From the IMG/VR virus record IMGVR_UViG_3300042549_003496, positions 1 to 45,859 of that record: a stretch of DNA of 45,859 nt. The stretch is one strand, 5' to 3'. The notes under the pieces are model-generated. The model was not told the origin of the DNA. It ran no database searches and worked only from the letters and a program-made list of their open reading frames with translations. This stretch comes from a virus. Of this stretch, positions 33,340 through 40,446 are shown in pieces; the stretch's first letter is position 1; every line of letters begins with the position of its first letter. Both the position numbers and the translations under genes were made by a program.

Positions 33340-34073
33340 TGGTGTTAATACTGTTGGTGCTTACTGGATGTGCTACAGTGCAACCCGAGGCTCCCATTAG
33401 TGTCAAGGTTGTAGACAATGAAGAAAAGAACTCGTACATCGAAATCCTCGAAACGGAAGCGGCGGAAGCCTCTGCCGCCCTCATCTCCATTTCTAAAACT
33501 CTTCCTCGCCCTCAAAGCGATATTGTTGGTCTTACCATCAATCGGCTTTCTGGCATCAGACAGCCAACAGAAGAACAAGTCGAAAGATACAGACAGGCAG
33601 GAGTAAACAGTGGACTGTTAGCAATTGAGGTCGAGTCTGCCAAAAAGGTCAAGGAAGAGACCGATACCGCTTGGGCTATAGTCGAGGAAGTTGACGCTGA
33701 AAACAAAAGCCTCAAGGAGCAGGTTAAACTCATTGAGGCTCAGAGGCAGTCAGACATTCGTGCCAAGGCTTATGACGATATACGGGCTACATGCCTATGG
33801 CTTGGGTCCATCCTTAGCCTTGTCGGGGTCGGCCTTGGGGTCGCCAGCATGTGGCTTGGACGGGGGCTTAAGGCCAGTGTATTCGTTGTTGCCATAGGAC
33901 TGTCGGTTATATTCCTGCCACTCGTCATGCAGGATGTTGTCGAAGCCGTCTGGTTCAAACTTACCATTGGTTTTTCCTTTGGATTTGTTGTTGCGTTTGG
34001 AATTTGGAAACTTTTCCATATAAACAAAGAAATGAAGGTTAGGGCTTTATCCGATAGTGCGGCACAGAACTAA
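33327..34073 (+). CDS. Lipobox protein with C-terminal membrane segments, spanin-like (248 aa)
   Basis: A lipoprotein signal (VLILLVLTGC; Cys15 after Leu-Thr-Gly) is followed by a charged coiled coil (about 98-150, VESAKKVKEETD, AENKSLKEQVKLIEAQRQ) and three C-terminal membrane segments (about 156-178, 183-201, 211-231). An outer-membrane lipid anchor plus a C-terminal inner-membrane anchor is the design of unimolecular spanins such as T1 gp11, which join the two membranes at lysis. This one is longer and has extra membrane segments. The start could also be ATG 33339 (TAATG). The role is inferred from layout and the adjacent holin. Confidence 0.6.
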   Translation: MEKVMVLILLVLTGCATVQPEAPISVKVVDNEEKNSYIEILETEAAEASAALISISKTLPRPQSDIVGLTINRLSGIRQPTEEQVERYRQAGVNSGLLAIEVESAKKVKEETDTAWAIVEEVDAENKSLKEQVKLIEAQRQSDIRAKAYDDIRATCLWLGSILSLVGVGLGVASMWLGRGLKASVFVVAIGLSVIFLPLVMQDVVEAVWFKLTIGFSFGFVVAFGIWKLFHINKEMKVRALSDSAAQN

Positions 34074-34305
34074 AAGTTCCCATTATGTTTTTAACATAAA
34101 ACCTTTTAATGCTTAACATGCCCTTAGTAAGCATAGACTTAAGTTCTCTACATGCTTTGTCCTTGCTTATGCCTCTGGCTATGGCATATTCTTCTCTGGA
34201 TTTCCACGCTTTATCTGGAAAAATAATCTGGGGTTTGTTACGCTTAGCCCTTTCAAACGCTAGGGCTAGAGTTTTTAGATGAGATTTCTTTTTCTTTGTG
34301 TTCAT
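34039..34305 (-). CDS. Small basic protein, HTH-like (88 aa)
   Basis: A Lys/Arg-rich protein with a probable helix-turn-helix (EEYAIARGISKDKACRELKSM) and a basic N-terminus (MNTKKKKSHLKTLALAFERA). It is the last gene of the minus-strand early block, and its end overlaps the end of the convergent late operon by 35 bases. It overlaps the previous gene by 53 bases. Regulatory function is possible but unproven. Confidence 0.6.
   Translation of the reverse strand: MNTKKKKSHLKTLALAFERAKRNKPQIIFPDKAWKSREEYAIARGISKDKACRELKSMLTKGMLSIKRFYVKNIMGTFSSVPHYRIKP
34083..34099. terminator. Weak stem-loop at the convergent junction
   Basis: TTATGTT and AACATAA form a perfect 7-bp stem with a TTT loop, 10 bases past the late operon stop codon and inside the minus-strand gene. 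The stem is AT-rich and no clean U-run follows, so it is a weak terminator candidate for either direction. Confidence 0.35.
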
Positions 34306-34531
34306 TGGTTAGTTTAAGTAGTTCTGGAAGCATCTTAAGCAGGACATCGGGATGGACTCCAATGGCTATGCCAGCGGCTACGATAGATGAATTGTGTTTT
34401 GTTTTGTGTTCGCTCATAAGTTTATATTGGTCAACCTCAGACTTTAAATCTGCCAGTTCTTCTTCAAGTCTTTTGCTGTAGCAGACAAGTTGATTCCTTG
34501 TCATAAAGAAAGGGTTTGTTGGTTCGCTCAT
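34253..34531 (-). CDS. Small coiled-coil protein (92 aa)
   Basis: One long predicted coiled coil (CYSKRLEEELADLKSEVDQY) followed by a helical segment (GVHPDVLLKMLPELLKLTNE) and a charged tail. It starts by ATGA overlap with the preceding gene. No family is recognised. Confidence 0.65.
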   Translation of the reverse strand: MSEPTNPFFMTRNQLVCYSKRLEEELADLKSEVDQYKLMSEHKTKHNSSIVAAGIAIGVHPDVLLKMLPELLKLTNEHKEKEISSKNSSPSV

Positions 34532-34761
34532 TTAATTTTTATGTTTTGCTCAAGTGTTTGCCAACCTTCATCTTCGACATAAGCACGAACAGTTATGTCT
34601 AGACATTGGTCCTTCCAGACAGCATTGACTGTATACTCGTCCCTTTCTGTGAACAAGTTGCCATCGGTTACAAGCATGGTCTCTCTCCAGTCTTCAATAA
34701 AATTGACGACTTTGTTTTCTGCCCAAGCACCAAATCCGAGTCTATTGATTAGTTCTTTCAT
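34528..34761 (-). CDS. Hypothetical protein (77 aa)
   Basis: Alternating strands (DEYTVNAVWKDQCLDITVRA) after a helix containing Trp and Asn (LGFGAWAENKVVNFIEDW). No family is recognised. It is coupled on both sides by ATGA overlaps with the metallophosphoesterase and the coiled-coil gene, so it is part of the same transcript. Confidence 0.65.
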   Translation of the reverse strand: MKELINRLGFGAWAENKVVNFIEDWRETMLVTDGNLFTERDEYTVNAVWKDQCLDITVRAYVEDEGWQTLEQNIKIK

Positions 34762-35528
34762 GTGAGTTTAAGGTCTGTAGGTGCAAGCCAATGGCCTCCG
34801 ACTTTGTGGGCTTGGAGTATCTTCCAATCCTTGCCTTTGACCCATCCATAAATCCAGCCGTTACCCCACTTTGAGGTACCTAGGTTATTCTTGGCGTATG
34901 TCATCTTGTCTTTTTGACAGAAGCATCCTCCGCAGAACCCTACGGCACCGCCATGCTTCTTTGCGTTTACCTGCTGGATAGAATGTAGATGACCGATGAC
35001 GCAGGCTCCGCCTACGGGGGCATAGTGAATGGCATGCTCCTCAACGCTTCTGGTGTTGGCTGTGTAGCCATGTACAAACGCTATTGGGCCCAGCCTATAT
35101 ACACCGCTTTCAGCGTGGTACTCCTTGATGACCTTACAGCCATTAGATTTTAATTCATTGACAATCAGGTTAATCTTGTCATCACAGTAATCTCTAACAA
35201 TGCCATTGCCAGCGGACGACCTCATTCTATATAGTCTGTCTTCATGGTTGCCCATGAGGAATACATCTGGCTTGAATCTAGCAATGAATTTTAATCCACT
35301 GTTTAAGTCATCTTCAAGGGACATATACTCGTCCCTTCCAGCGGCACCCTTGCGTAGTGCCACCATGTCAAAACAGTCGCCACCATGTATCTTGACATCA
35401 GGTTTAAATTGAATCAAGAAATGTGCAAACGCATCAGAGACCGATGTATTTTCAAGGTCTCCATGGTTATCGGAGAAGAAGACAAACTTTGTCCACTTAC
35501 TGTTTTTCTTTTTTATTCTTTTTGACAT
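34758..35528 (-). CDS. Calcineurin-like metallophosphoesterase (256 aa)
   Basis: All hallmark motifs of the two-metal phosphoesterase fold are present in order: SDNHGD (19-24), GGDCFD (49-54), GNHED (93-97), VHGY (152-155) and GHLH (179-182). A Cys-rich segment (FCGGCFC) follows GHLH. The substrate cannot be told; related phage enzymes act on nucleic-acid or nucleotide phosphoesters. It lies in the early minus-strand block near the exonuclease, suggesting DNA processing or host takeover. It overlaps the previous gene by 32 bases. Confidence 0.85.
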   Translation of the reverse strand: MSKRIKKKNSKWTKFVFFSDNHGDLENTSVSDAFAHFLIQFKPDVKIHGGDCFDMVALRKGAAGRDEYMSLEDDLNSGLKFIARFKPDVFLMGNHEDRLYRMRSSAGNGIVRDYCDDKINLIVNELKSNGCKVIKEYHAESGVYRLGPIAFVHGYTANTRSVEEHAIHYAPVGGACVIGHLHSIQQVNAKKHGGAVGFCGGCFCQKDKMTYAKNNLGTSKWGNGWIYGWVKGKDWKILQAHKVGGHWLAPTDLKLT

Positions 35529-35685
35529 GGAATGGTTCTGTTCTGTGAGTTCTGGGAAATACTTTATCTAGTTCTATCAAGATTTGTTCAAGTTCTTCTG
35601 GGGTAAAGTAAGCCATTTTCTTCCTAGAGATAGACTTACCAGCAACAATTCTCAGCATTTCTAGACCTTGGGTTTTTCTAGCCAT
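35497..35685 (-). CDS. Small basic protein (62 aa)
   Basis: A short, charged protein (SISRKKMAYFTPEELEQILI; HRTEPFHVKKNKKEKQ) with a single helix and a basic tail. No family is recognised. The start follows 3 bases after the stop of a 37-residue frame, and the end overlaps the phosphoesterase start; a small accessory protein in the same transcript. Confidence 0.6.
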   Translation of the reverse strand: MARKTQGLEMLRIVAGKSISRKKMAYFTPEELEQILIELDKVFPRTHRTEPFHVKKNKKEKQ

Positions 35686-35688
35686 GCT

Positions 35689-35802
35689 TTATAGTGTTTC
35701 AGGCTCATACATAGGAGCCTGTTCAAGTTTAAGCAAAGCATAGTCAAGTTGATATATGTTTATACCAAGCAACCATGCGGCGATTTTCTTTTTTATAGCC
35801 AT
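35689..35802 (-). CDS. Very small protein (37 aa)
   Basis: MAIKKKIAAWLLGINIYQ then LDYALLKLEQAPMYEPETL: a basic amphipathic start and an acidic end. It fills a gap in the minus-strand operon and lies 3 bases before the next gene. Small size limits confidence; no family is recognised. Confidence 0.45.
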   Translation of the reverse strand: MAIKKKIAAWLLGINIYQLDYALLKLEQAPMYEPETL

Positions 35803-35924
35803 ATTAGTTCTTCAAAGGATAGTTCTTCTTCTTCTTCTGCTTCTGGGTCTTCAAGAGACAACAGGGTTAGCCCTGCTGATTTGAATGGCCTTGACGACTT
35901 CAAGTTCTTTTTGTAGAGATTCAC
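35793..35924 (-). CDS. Possible small acidic protein with GTG start (43 aa)
   Basis: A frame ending EDPEAEEEEELSFEELIWL would fill the 48-base gap between two genes. It needs a GTG start within the preceding gene and overlaps the next ATG by 10 bases. The run of Glu could also be a GAA repeat artefact. Listed as a weak possibility. Confidence 0.25.
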   Translation of the reverse strand: MNLYKKNLKSSRPFKSAGLTLLSLEDPEAEEEEELSFEELIWL

Positions 35925-36141
35925 GGTAGTTTACCAATCTCTCTTGGGACATCTGAGCATAAACGGCCTCCCTCTTCTGGCTCCAAGTACTGGGCAAGGG
36001 GGGGAGGCAATGGCGATTCCCAGCAGTCCAGAGGGAGTGGTACTTAACATTGTATTTCCATGCGGCCTCCTTGCCACTTAGCCCTTCAGCCAATGCAAGT
36101 TTGTAAATATCTACCATGCTTAACTTTGTGGAATTACTCAT
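35851..36141 (-). CDS. Small helical protein, possible HTH (96 aa)
   Basis: The frame is open further upstream, but ATG 36141 (MSNSTKLSMVDIYKLALAEG) is preferred because the extension is antisense to the exonuclease gene. LSGKEAAWKYNVKYHSLW resembles a helix-turn-helix of the psq or resolvase type. The C-terminal half is a charged helix (QERLVNYRESLQKELEVV). It starts 5 bases after the exonuclease stop. Confidence 0.65.
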   Translation of the reverse strand: MSNSTKLSMVDIYKLALAEGLSGKEAAWKYNVKYHSLWTAGNRHCLPPLPSTWSQKREAVYAQMSQERLVNYRESLQKELEVVKAIQISRANPVVS

Positions 36142-36145
36142 AGGA

Positions 36146-36964
36146 TTAGAACAAGTCAATTGTATTGACGGTGGCGGGATAACTGGGGTAAATGCCAGAC
36201 TTCTGGCAAAGAGAAAGAGTCTTAAGACACTCCTGAAGGACTGGCATAGTCTTAAAAGCAATGTCGGAAGGGTTGATTTCAACGATACGAACACCGTGAG
36301 GGGTTTCCTTTTCAACAAAGATAAACAGGAATCGGAAGTTAATCTGAGGGGTAGCACTCTTCATCAACTCAAGATAATGACATGCTTGCAAATCGTACTT
36401 AAATTTGCTAATCACCTTTCTGATATTAAACGAGTCTGCAATATCGTTTGTGGTTTTAAGGTCTGCAATAATTCCAGCCTCATAATTAACCCAATCAAGA
36501 CGACCTTTGACTGCCACATCTCCGTCTACAGTGGTACCAAACACGGACACCTCAGGCTCTCCCTTGTTAATTATGTCCATAACGACAGGATGAAGCCGAA
36601 CCTGCTCTGCCATACTGATACAACGGTCATAGTCAAGTTGAGGTAGGCAAATCTTGCCAGCGTTTTCAGCCTCGAATTTAAGAGCCCCAGACTTTCCTTC
36701 AGTAGTTCGTCTGTCGAACTTGGGTGCCATGACGACTTCGTTATTAAAAACGGTTGGTTGAAATACGGCAAGATGAGTAGCAGTTCCCAGTCGCATTGCT
36801 TCGGTTTCTTCGGAGGGGGAGTCCAAGTATGCTCGGAAGTGGGCGGGGGATTTTGCGAGGTGCTTGAGTGCGGATTGGGAGACGGCATTGACTTCACGGT
36901 ATTCTGCGTCAGGCATTGCGGGAAGATGCTGAGCGTTCTTATTATAGAGACAGGTAGGCTTCAT
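36146..36964 (-). CDS. PD-(D/E)XK exonuclease, RecE-like (272 aa)
   Basis: A 5'-3' DNA exonuclease of the RecE C-terminal/DUF3799 type, inferred from the catalytic core: Glu in GEPEVS (about 138), Asp157 in GRLDW, Asp168-x-Lys170 in IADLKTT, then the Gln motif YDLQACHYLEL. The N-terminal SQSALKHLAKSPAHFRAYL is also typical of the family. It probably makes the single strands used by the ERF annealing protein encoded upstream. Promoter copy 20 lies directly before it with an 8-nt gap from -10 to ATG. Confidence 0.87.
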   Translation of the reverse strand: MKPTCLYNKNAQHLPAMPDAEYREVNAVSQSALKHLAKSPAHFRAYLDSPSEETEAMRLGTATHLAVFQPTVFNNEVVMAPKFDRRTTEGKSGALKFEAENAGKICLPQLDYDRCISMAEQVRLHPVVMDIINKGEPEVSVFGTTVDGDVAVKGRLDWVNYEAGIIADLKTTNDIADSFNIRKVISKFKYDLQACHYLELMKSATPQINFRFLFIFVEKETPHGVRIVEINPSDIAFKTMPVLQECLKTLSLCQKSGIYPSYPATVNTIDLF

Positions 36965-36972
36965 AGGTATAT

Positions 36973-37002
36973 AGTATATGTTGGTGGGGGGGTAGTAGAA
37001 AA
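36973..37002 (-). promoter_or_regulatory. Repeated promoter-like element, copy 20 (minus strand)
   Basis: Minus-strand -35-like TTTTCT (37002-36997), ACTA plus 7 C, 18-nt spacing, -10 TATACT (36978-36973). The exonuclease ATG follows 8 nt later, giving a leaderless or almost leaderless mRNA. Confidence 0.65.
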
Positions 37003-37005
37003 GGG

Positions 37006-37521
37006 TTAAAGGGACATGATTCTATGGGCTTTTTCTAGGATTTTCGTCCTGTAGTTTGAGAGCCTGATGCTTTTGTAGTTAAAACCGTACATCTTAGCGT
37101 TGGCATAGCCCATGTTATAGCACATGTAAATGGTGATGGCTGTTGCTTGGATGTCGTCCTTCTTAAGTCTTGCCACGATTAGTTCGCAGTATGCCTTGGC
37201 TACAAGCCTAGACAGGTCGGCGTTCATGCAGACGGTGTTCCATGCGTTGATAGGTTCGCTGGAAGACATCTTGATAATTAGAAGATTTCTTTCGTCGGTC
37301 TTGTCATAAAACCCAAGTTTCATGTAGCGGAGTGCATCACGATATGCGGAATAAGAAATCTGGTACATGCCTAGGCTATGACCACAATCTCCTACGGCGT
37401 TTTCTCGCTTGCCAGATTCGATGATAGCAAGTCTGTCTAGGAACTTGGTGTCAATCGCCTGTTCGGCATGGCATGCAAAAGGACTAAGCCAAAGTAAAGC
37501 AGCCTTAATAGAGAAATTCAT
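37006..37521 (-). CDS. Secreted lysozyme/transglycosylase-like enzyme, probable endolysin (171 aa)
   Basis: A Sec-type signal (MNFSIKAALLWLSPFACHA, about residues 1-19) is followed by a lysozyme-superfamily core: LAIIESGKRENAVGD with probable catalytic Glu35, then SLGMYQISYSAY, and YMCYNMGYANA near the end, as in SLT-type enzymes. It would cut peptidoglycan in the periplasm and could leave the cell through the host Sec system. It is on the early strand, 3 kb from the holin gene. Its own promoter is not evident; readthrough from the ERF gene is possible. Confidence 0.75.
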   Translation of the reverse strand: MNFSIKAALLWLSPFACHAEQAIDTKFLDRLAIIESGKRENAVGDCGHSLGMYQISYSAYRDALRYMKLGFYDKTDERNLLIIKMSSSEPINAWNTVCMNADLSRLVAKAYCELIVARLKKDDIQATAITIYMCYNMGYANAKMYGFNYKSIRLSNYRTKILEKAHRIMSL

Positions 37522-37540
37522 AAATTATTAGTTAATGTAT

Positions 37541-37579
37541 TTAAAGATAAAGAAGGGCAGGGGTGTTACCCCCCGCCCT
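37541..37579 (-). terminator. Intrinsic terminator after the ERF gene
   Basis: On the minus strand GGGCGGGGG and CCCCTGCCC pair around a short loop, followed by a U-rich tail (TTCTTTATCTTT), directly downstream of the ERF stop codon. One G-T pair interrupts the stem. Confidence 0.6.
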
Positions 37580-37589
37580 CCAGTCGGGA

Positions 37590-38366
37590 TTAGAACGGAA
37601 CTCCGTCTTCTTCGGCGGCAGGCTCCTGCTCGCCTGTGGCATTCTGGTAGAGAGCGACTGCTGTGGCCTTAAGGTTGGTGTCCTTCTGAGAGACACGGCC
37701 CGTCTTTTCATACGGACGGGGTTCCCAGACCGTAGCCCAGTACTTAAGGTCATCAACTCCAAGGTCTCCGATTGCCATGCCCTTGCTTTTGCCAAATGGC
37801 AGGGTCATGGTAGGGTCAATCGAGCCATTAGACTGCACTGGTGCCTGCTGAGGGGCCGTTTGAGCGGCAATAGGTGCCGAGGGCTTGGGAACCCATGCCG
37901 CCGCACTCTTGGGCTTAACGGTAGCCTGTGCATCATCATCATCCGTAGCCACGCCTGAACAAGCCGCCAATCCGTAGCGTCTAAGATAAGTTATAAGAGA
38001 GCCAACATCCTGTCCGTTAGTTTCGTTGTCACAAGGAATCAGACATTCGTTGCCGATGTATGTACCGTTCTCATGGATGATAATGGTGTTAACGCCAATC
38101 GCCCAGCCATCCTTTTCGCCAATGCCGCTTCGGCTCACGGGGAATTGAAGAATGCCTAACTTATGCTTAGCAAAAATCGGTTTAAGTGCCGACAAATGTG
38201 CCGATAGGCTGGCGTACTTGGACTTATGAAAAGGATTGTTGCTGTCAGCAAGGATGTCCTTGGTTTCGGCAATAGCCTTAATGATGGCGGAAAAGAGAAC
38301 GCTCTTATCCTGATTGGTGTTGTCTTCTTGGTTCATAGGAAAAAGTAATCGGTTTAGTCGGCTCAT
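37590..38366 (-). CDS. erf: ERF-family single-strand annealing protein (258 aa)
   Basis: A recombination mediator that anneals complementary single strands. Family signs are NPFHKSKYASLSAHLSALKP (about 43-62) and LITYLRRYGLAACSGVATDD followed by DDA (about 123-145). The C-terminal part (LPFGKSKGMAIGDLGVDDLK) resembles the DUF3820/exodeoxyribonuclease X C-terminal domain often fused to such proteins. ATG 38366 fits the promoter copy 21, whose -10 TATAGT ends 8 nt upstream; ATG 38336 is the alternative. It is bounded downstream by a terminator. Confidence 0.87.
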   Translation of the reverse strand: MSRLNRLLFPMNQEDNTNQDKSVLFSAIIKAIAETKDILADSNNPFHKSKYASLSAHLSALKPIFAKHKLGILQFPVSRSGIGEKDGWAIGVNTIIIHENGTYIGNECLIPCDNETNGQDVGSLITYLRRYGLAACSGVATDDDDAQATVKPKSAAAWVPKPSAPIAAQTAPQQAPVQSNGSIDPTMTLPFGKSKGMAIGDLGVDDLKYWATVWEPRPYEKTGRVSQKDTNLKATAVALYQNATGEQEPAAEEDGVPF

Positions 38367-38374
38367 TGGTGTAC

Positions 38375-38402
38375 ACTATATGAGAAGGGGGGTAGTAGTC
38401 AA
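38375..38402 (-). promoter_or_regulatory. Repeated promoter-like element, copy 21 (minus strand)
   Basis: Minus-strand TTGACT (38402-38397), ACTA plus 6 C, 16-nt spacing, -10 TATAGT (38380-38375). The ERF ATG is 8 nt after the -10; counted at 18 nt the hexamer would be TAGTGT with a 6-nt gap. Near leaderless either way. Confidence 0.7.
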
Positions 38403-38410
38403 GCGGAACT

Positions 38411-38455
38411 GAAAGAAAAAAACTGGCGTACCCAGCACCACCTGTAATACGCCAG
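38411..38455 (-). terminator. Intrinsic terminator between helicase-loader gene and ERF promoter
   Basis: On the minus strand CTGGCGTA and TACGCCAG pair perfectly (8 bp) and are followed by seven T. It lies after the helicase-loader stop (38532) and just before promoter copy 21, isolating the two transcripts. Confidence 0.8.
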
Positions 38456-38531
38456 AACCACTCGGTTTTTGTTATGAGCCAACCTTGTCCCTTAGAACAA
38501 GACTGACACATTAGCCTATTCGAGGAAATAA

Positions 38532-39215
38532 TCAAGCGGATATTGCGTTAAAGTAATCACGAAGTCTTCTCACAAATGCAACGCCCGTCTCCTTGTTCTG
38601 AAAACGCTCAACAAGTCTGTCGCCAGTATAATTCGTGGTGATAATTGTAGTACGCAGGTTAGAGGTTCTATCGTCAATTACTGCAAATAGGTCTGCTTCC
38701 AGTCTGGCTGTAAGGCGTTCCTTGCCTAGGTCATCCAGTACCAGCACTGGAGCGGTTGCAAGAATGTCAAGAGCCTTGCTGTGAGACCTGTCATCAAACC
38801 CCTTCTCGATAATTCCCTCAAACTTTCTCATCTGCAAGAACATGGTACGCTTAGGGTACTCCTCAAGCCACAGCCTATTATAGACCAACCAAGCGGCTCG
38901 GCTCTTGCCAGTGCCAGTTTCTCCATGCAGGATAAGGCCGCACTTGCCCTCAGGCTTAACCCATACATTCGCCTTTGCAAGCATGTCATTAAACTTCACA
39001 TCTGTATTGTAAAACGCAAGAGGGTAGTCTGGGTGTGTGCTTACATGCTTAAGGTTATTACGCATAAAAACCTTATCGTAAGCAAACGGGTGTTGCCAGT
39101 GCGTCTCCCTTGTAAAGCATGTGGTGCAAACACGAATGTTTGTGTCGAACACGCCCTTGTCCTCATTCCATGCTGGGGTAGCATTATTTTCGCAGTGTGT
39201 GCATTTAGAAGCCAT
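38532..39215 (-). CDS. DnaC/IstB-like helicase loader ATPase (227 aa)
   Basis: An N-terminal zinc site (CTHC at 5-8 and CTTC at 30-33) precedes an AAA+ domain with Walker A GETGTGKS (98-105), Walker B VLVLDDLG (157-164) and sensor TTIITTNYT. This matches DnaC-type loaders that place the host replicative helicase at an origin. It is co-directional with and overlaps the initiator gene, the O-P arrangement known from lambda-like phages. No phage helicase is present, so host helicase use is inferred. Confidence 0.9.
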   Translation of the reverse strand: MASKCTHCENNATPAWNEDKGVFDTNIRVCTTCFTRETHWQHPFAYDKVFMRNNLKHVSTHPDYPLAFYNTDVKFNDMLAKANVWVKPEGKCGLILHGETGTGKSRAAWLVYNRLWLEEYPKRTMFLQMRKFEGIIEKGFDDRSHSKALDILATAPVLVLDDLGKERLTARLEADLFAVIDDRTSNLRTTIITTNYTGDRLVERFQNKETGVAFVRRLRDYFNAISA

Positions 39216-39879
39216 TACGGTGGTCTTGTTTGGTGATTATAGGTTTGTTGGTAAATTTATTTTCGGTTACTGCAAAAAGGCCAGCCCATCCCTTTTCAAT
39301 AGACTGGTTAATTGACTGGATTGCCCTAGCCTCGTCTTTCATCGACTTGAGGAAGTCGAATTGCTTGACAACAGTGGAGTTAACAAGTTTCTTCTTGGTT
39401 TCCTTTCTGTAGGCTATCCATGCCATCCATGCATCAGAAAACGCCTTTGAGTCATAAGGCATAACAGGTGTAGCCTCCATGCCCTTCACGGGCTGTATCT
39501 TTGTATCTATATCTTCTTTATTATCTTCTTTATTATATGGGTGCAATTCATTGCACTGGGGGGGTGCAATAGGATGCACTGGGGGGGTGCAGTGGAGTGC
39601 ATCCCTTAGTGCATTAGAATGCACCGTCCTAAGGATGCGGCGACCAATGGGAGTGTAAGTCCTAATAACCAACTTACGCTCAATCAACTTATTGAGAATG
39701 TTCTGCAACTGTCTCTTCTCTATGTTCGCCATGTTTGCAATGTAAATATTAGACGCAAAGCATCCGTCATCGCCATCAAGCGAATCGATAAGCGACAGGC
39801 ACAGTTTCTCTGTTAGTGATAGAGTGGAGTTCTCTAGCACTTCCTTGGGAATCCATATCCCAGTGAATTGGAGGTTCAT
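39205..39879 (-). CDS. Replication initiator with winged helix (lambda O-like, 224 aa)
   Basis: Residues about 10-86 form an HTH_36-type winged helix (LSLTEKLCLSLIDSLDGDDG; KRQLQNILNKLIERKLVIR). A Pro/His-rich linker (about 87-130) is encoded by a repeat array that looks like an origin. The C-terminal region (AWMAWIAYRKETKKKL) resembles replisome-organiser or DnaD-like parts that recruit the helicase. It overlaps the helicase-loader start by 11 bases. Promoter copy 22 lies 11 nt upstream. Confidence 0.83.
   Translation of the reverse strand: MNLQFTGIWIPKEVLENSTLSLTEKLCLSLIDSLDGDDGCFASNIYIANMANIEKRQLQNILNKLIERKLVIRTYTPIGRRILRTVHSNALRDALHCTPPVHPIAPPQCNELHPYNKEDNKEDIDTKIQPVKGMEATPVMPYDSKAFSDAWMAWIAYRKETKKKLVNSTVVKQFDFLKSMKDEARAIQSINQSIEKGWAGLFAVTENKFTNKPIITKQDHRNGF
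39500..39624. other. Candidate replication origin inside the initiator gene
   Basis: Four 16-nt elements of form GTGCA-N6-TGCAC begin at 39541, 39564, 39587 and 39609, a 22-23-nt period of about two helical turns. The first and last are nearly perfect inverted repeats with 7-bp arms; the middle two have 5-bp arms, and in element 3 one end is imperfect. Runs of seven G separate the first three. Next to them, at about 39500-39540, is an AT-rich stretch (TATCTATATC, TTATTATCTTC, TTATTATATGG) suitable for unwinding. Iterons plus an AT-rich region within an initiator gene is the layout of the lambda origin. Confidence 0.7.
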
Positions 39880-39890
39880 AACTACCTCAT

Positions 39891-39918
39891 ACTATACGAG
39901 GAAGGGGGTAGTAGTCAA
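39891..39918 (-). promoter_or_regulatory. Repeated promoter-like element, copy 22 (minus strand; contains upstream stop)
   Basis: Minus-strand TTGACT (39918-39913), ACTA plus 5 C, 16-nt spacing, -10 TATAGT (39896-39891). The TGA of the -35 is the stop codon of the upstream gene. The initiator ATG is 11 nt after the -10. Confidence 0.7.
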
Positions 39919-40385
39919 CTGGTCTTGTCGTCTTTTATTGGCGTAATGTCGATTATGTCCTTCTGGCCCTTTAACATACGATTGATGTCATCCTGCGAAA
40001 TACGCTGTATTCTATGCTCAACAACCGCTGTCGGTTGGTCTTGAAGAATTGCAATCTTGTCGATGATAATGCCTAATGCTGTAGGCAGAAAATTAGGGTG
40101 AATATTTTCTATTTCATCCGCCAACCTGCCTGCACCCTTGAGGCCAGCCGTCTTCATTAGTTTAGCCATATTAACCTTCCAGTCCTTGTCTGACACGCCT
40201 TCAGTGTCTTGCTTGATAGCGGAGATGCTTTGTGTAGCAAGGCCCGTCACCTCACGGATTTCATCACGGGTCTTGCCTTCCTTAAGCATACGCTCGCATA
40301 TTTCCCTACGCTCGGGCTCTATGTTCTTGGCGTTGCTGTGGTTCTGATTATTTCTAATCCGTTCTTTCTTCGACTCGTATTCCAT
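39915..40385 (-). CDS. Helix-turn-helix DNA-binding protein (156 aa)
   Basis: ATG 40385 (MEYESKKERIRNN) is preferred to an upstream start at 40589 that would run through the divergent promoter and the start of the resolvase gene. EICERMLKEGKTRDEIREVT and GLATQSISAIKQD form a clear resolvase-type helix-turn-helix. The C-terminal part (FLPTALGIIIDKIAILQDQP) is conserved in small phage DNA-binding proteins near replication genes. Candidate regulator of the repeated promoter element or small-terminase-like protein. Its own promoter is not evident. Confidence 0.75.
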   Translation of the reverse strand: MEYESKKERIRNNQNHSNAKNIEPERREICERMLKEGKTRDEIREVTGLATQSISAIKQDTEGVSDKDWKVNMAKLMKTAGLKGAGRLADEIENIHPNFLPTALGIIIDKIAILQDQPTAVVEHRIQRISQDDINRMLKGQKDIIDITPIKDDKTS

Positions 40386-40409
40386 GAAACGACAATAACA
40401 CACTGCCGC

Positions 40410-40437
40410 TTGACTACCACCCCCTTCTTTGTATAAT
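40410..40437 (+). promoter_or_regulatory. Repeated promoter-like element, copy 18 (best -10 match)
   Basis: TTGACT (40410-40415), ACCA plus 5 C, 16-nt spacing, perfect TATAAT (40432-40437). The ATG of the small membrane protein is 9 nt downstream. It sits at the divergence point of the two transcription directions. Confidence 0.75.
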
Positions 40438-40446
40438 GTAAGACCT

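Noticed and set aside
38305-38535. A 76-codon minus-strand frame with a Cys-x-x-Cys start
   Set aside because: It runs through an intrinsic terminator and promoter copy 21, so it is unlikely to be a gene.
39541-39624. The repeats in the initiator gene as a CRISPR array
   Set aside because: Four short 16-nt inverted repeats separated by 6-7 bases lack CRISPR repeat and spacer lengths, and no cas gene is present.
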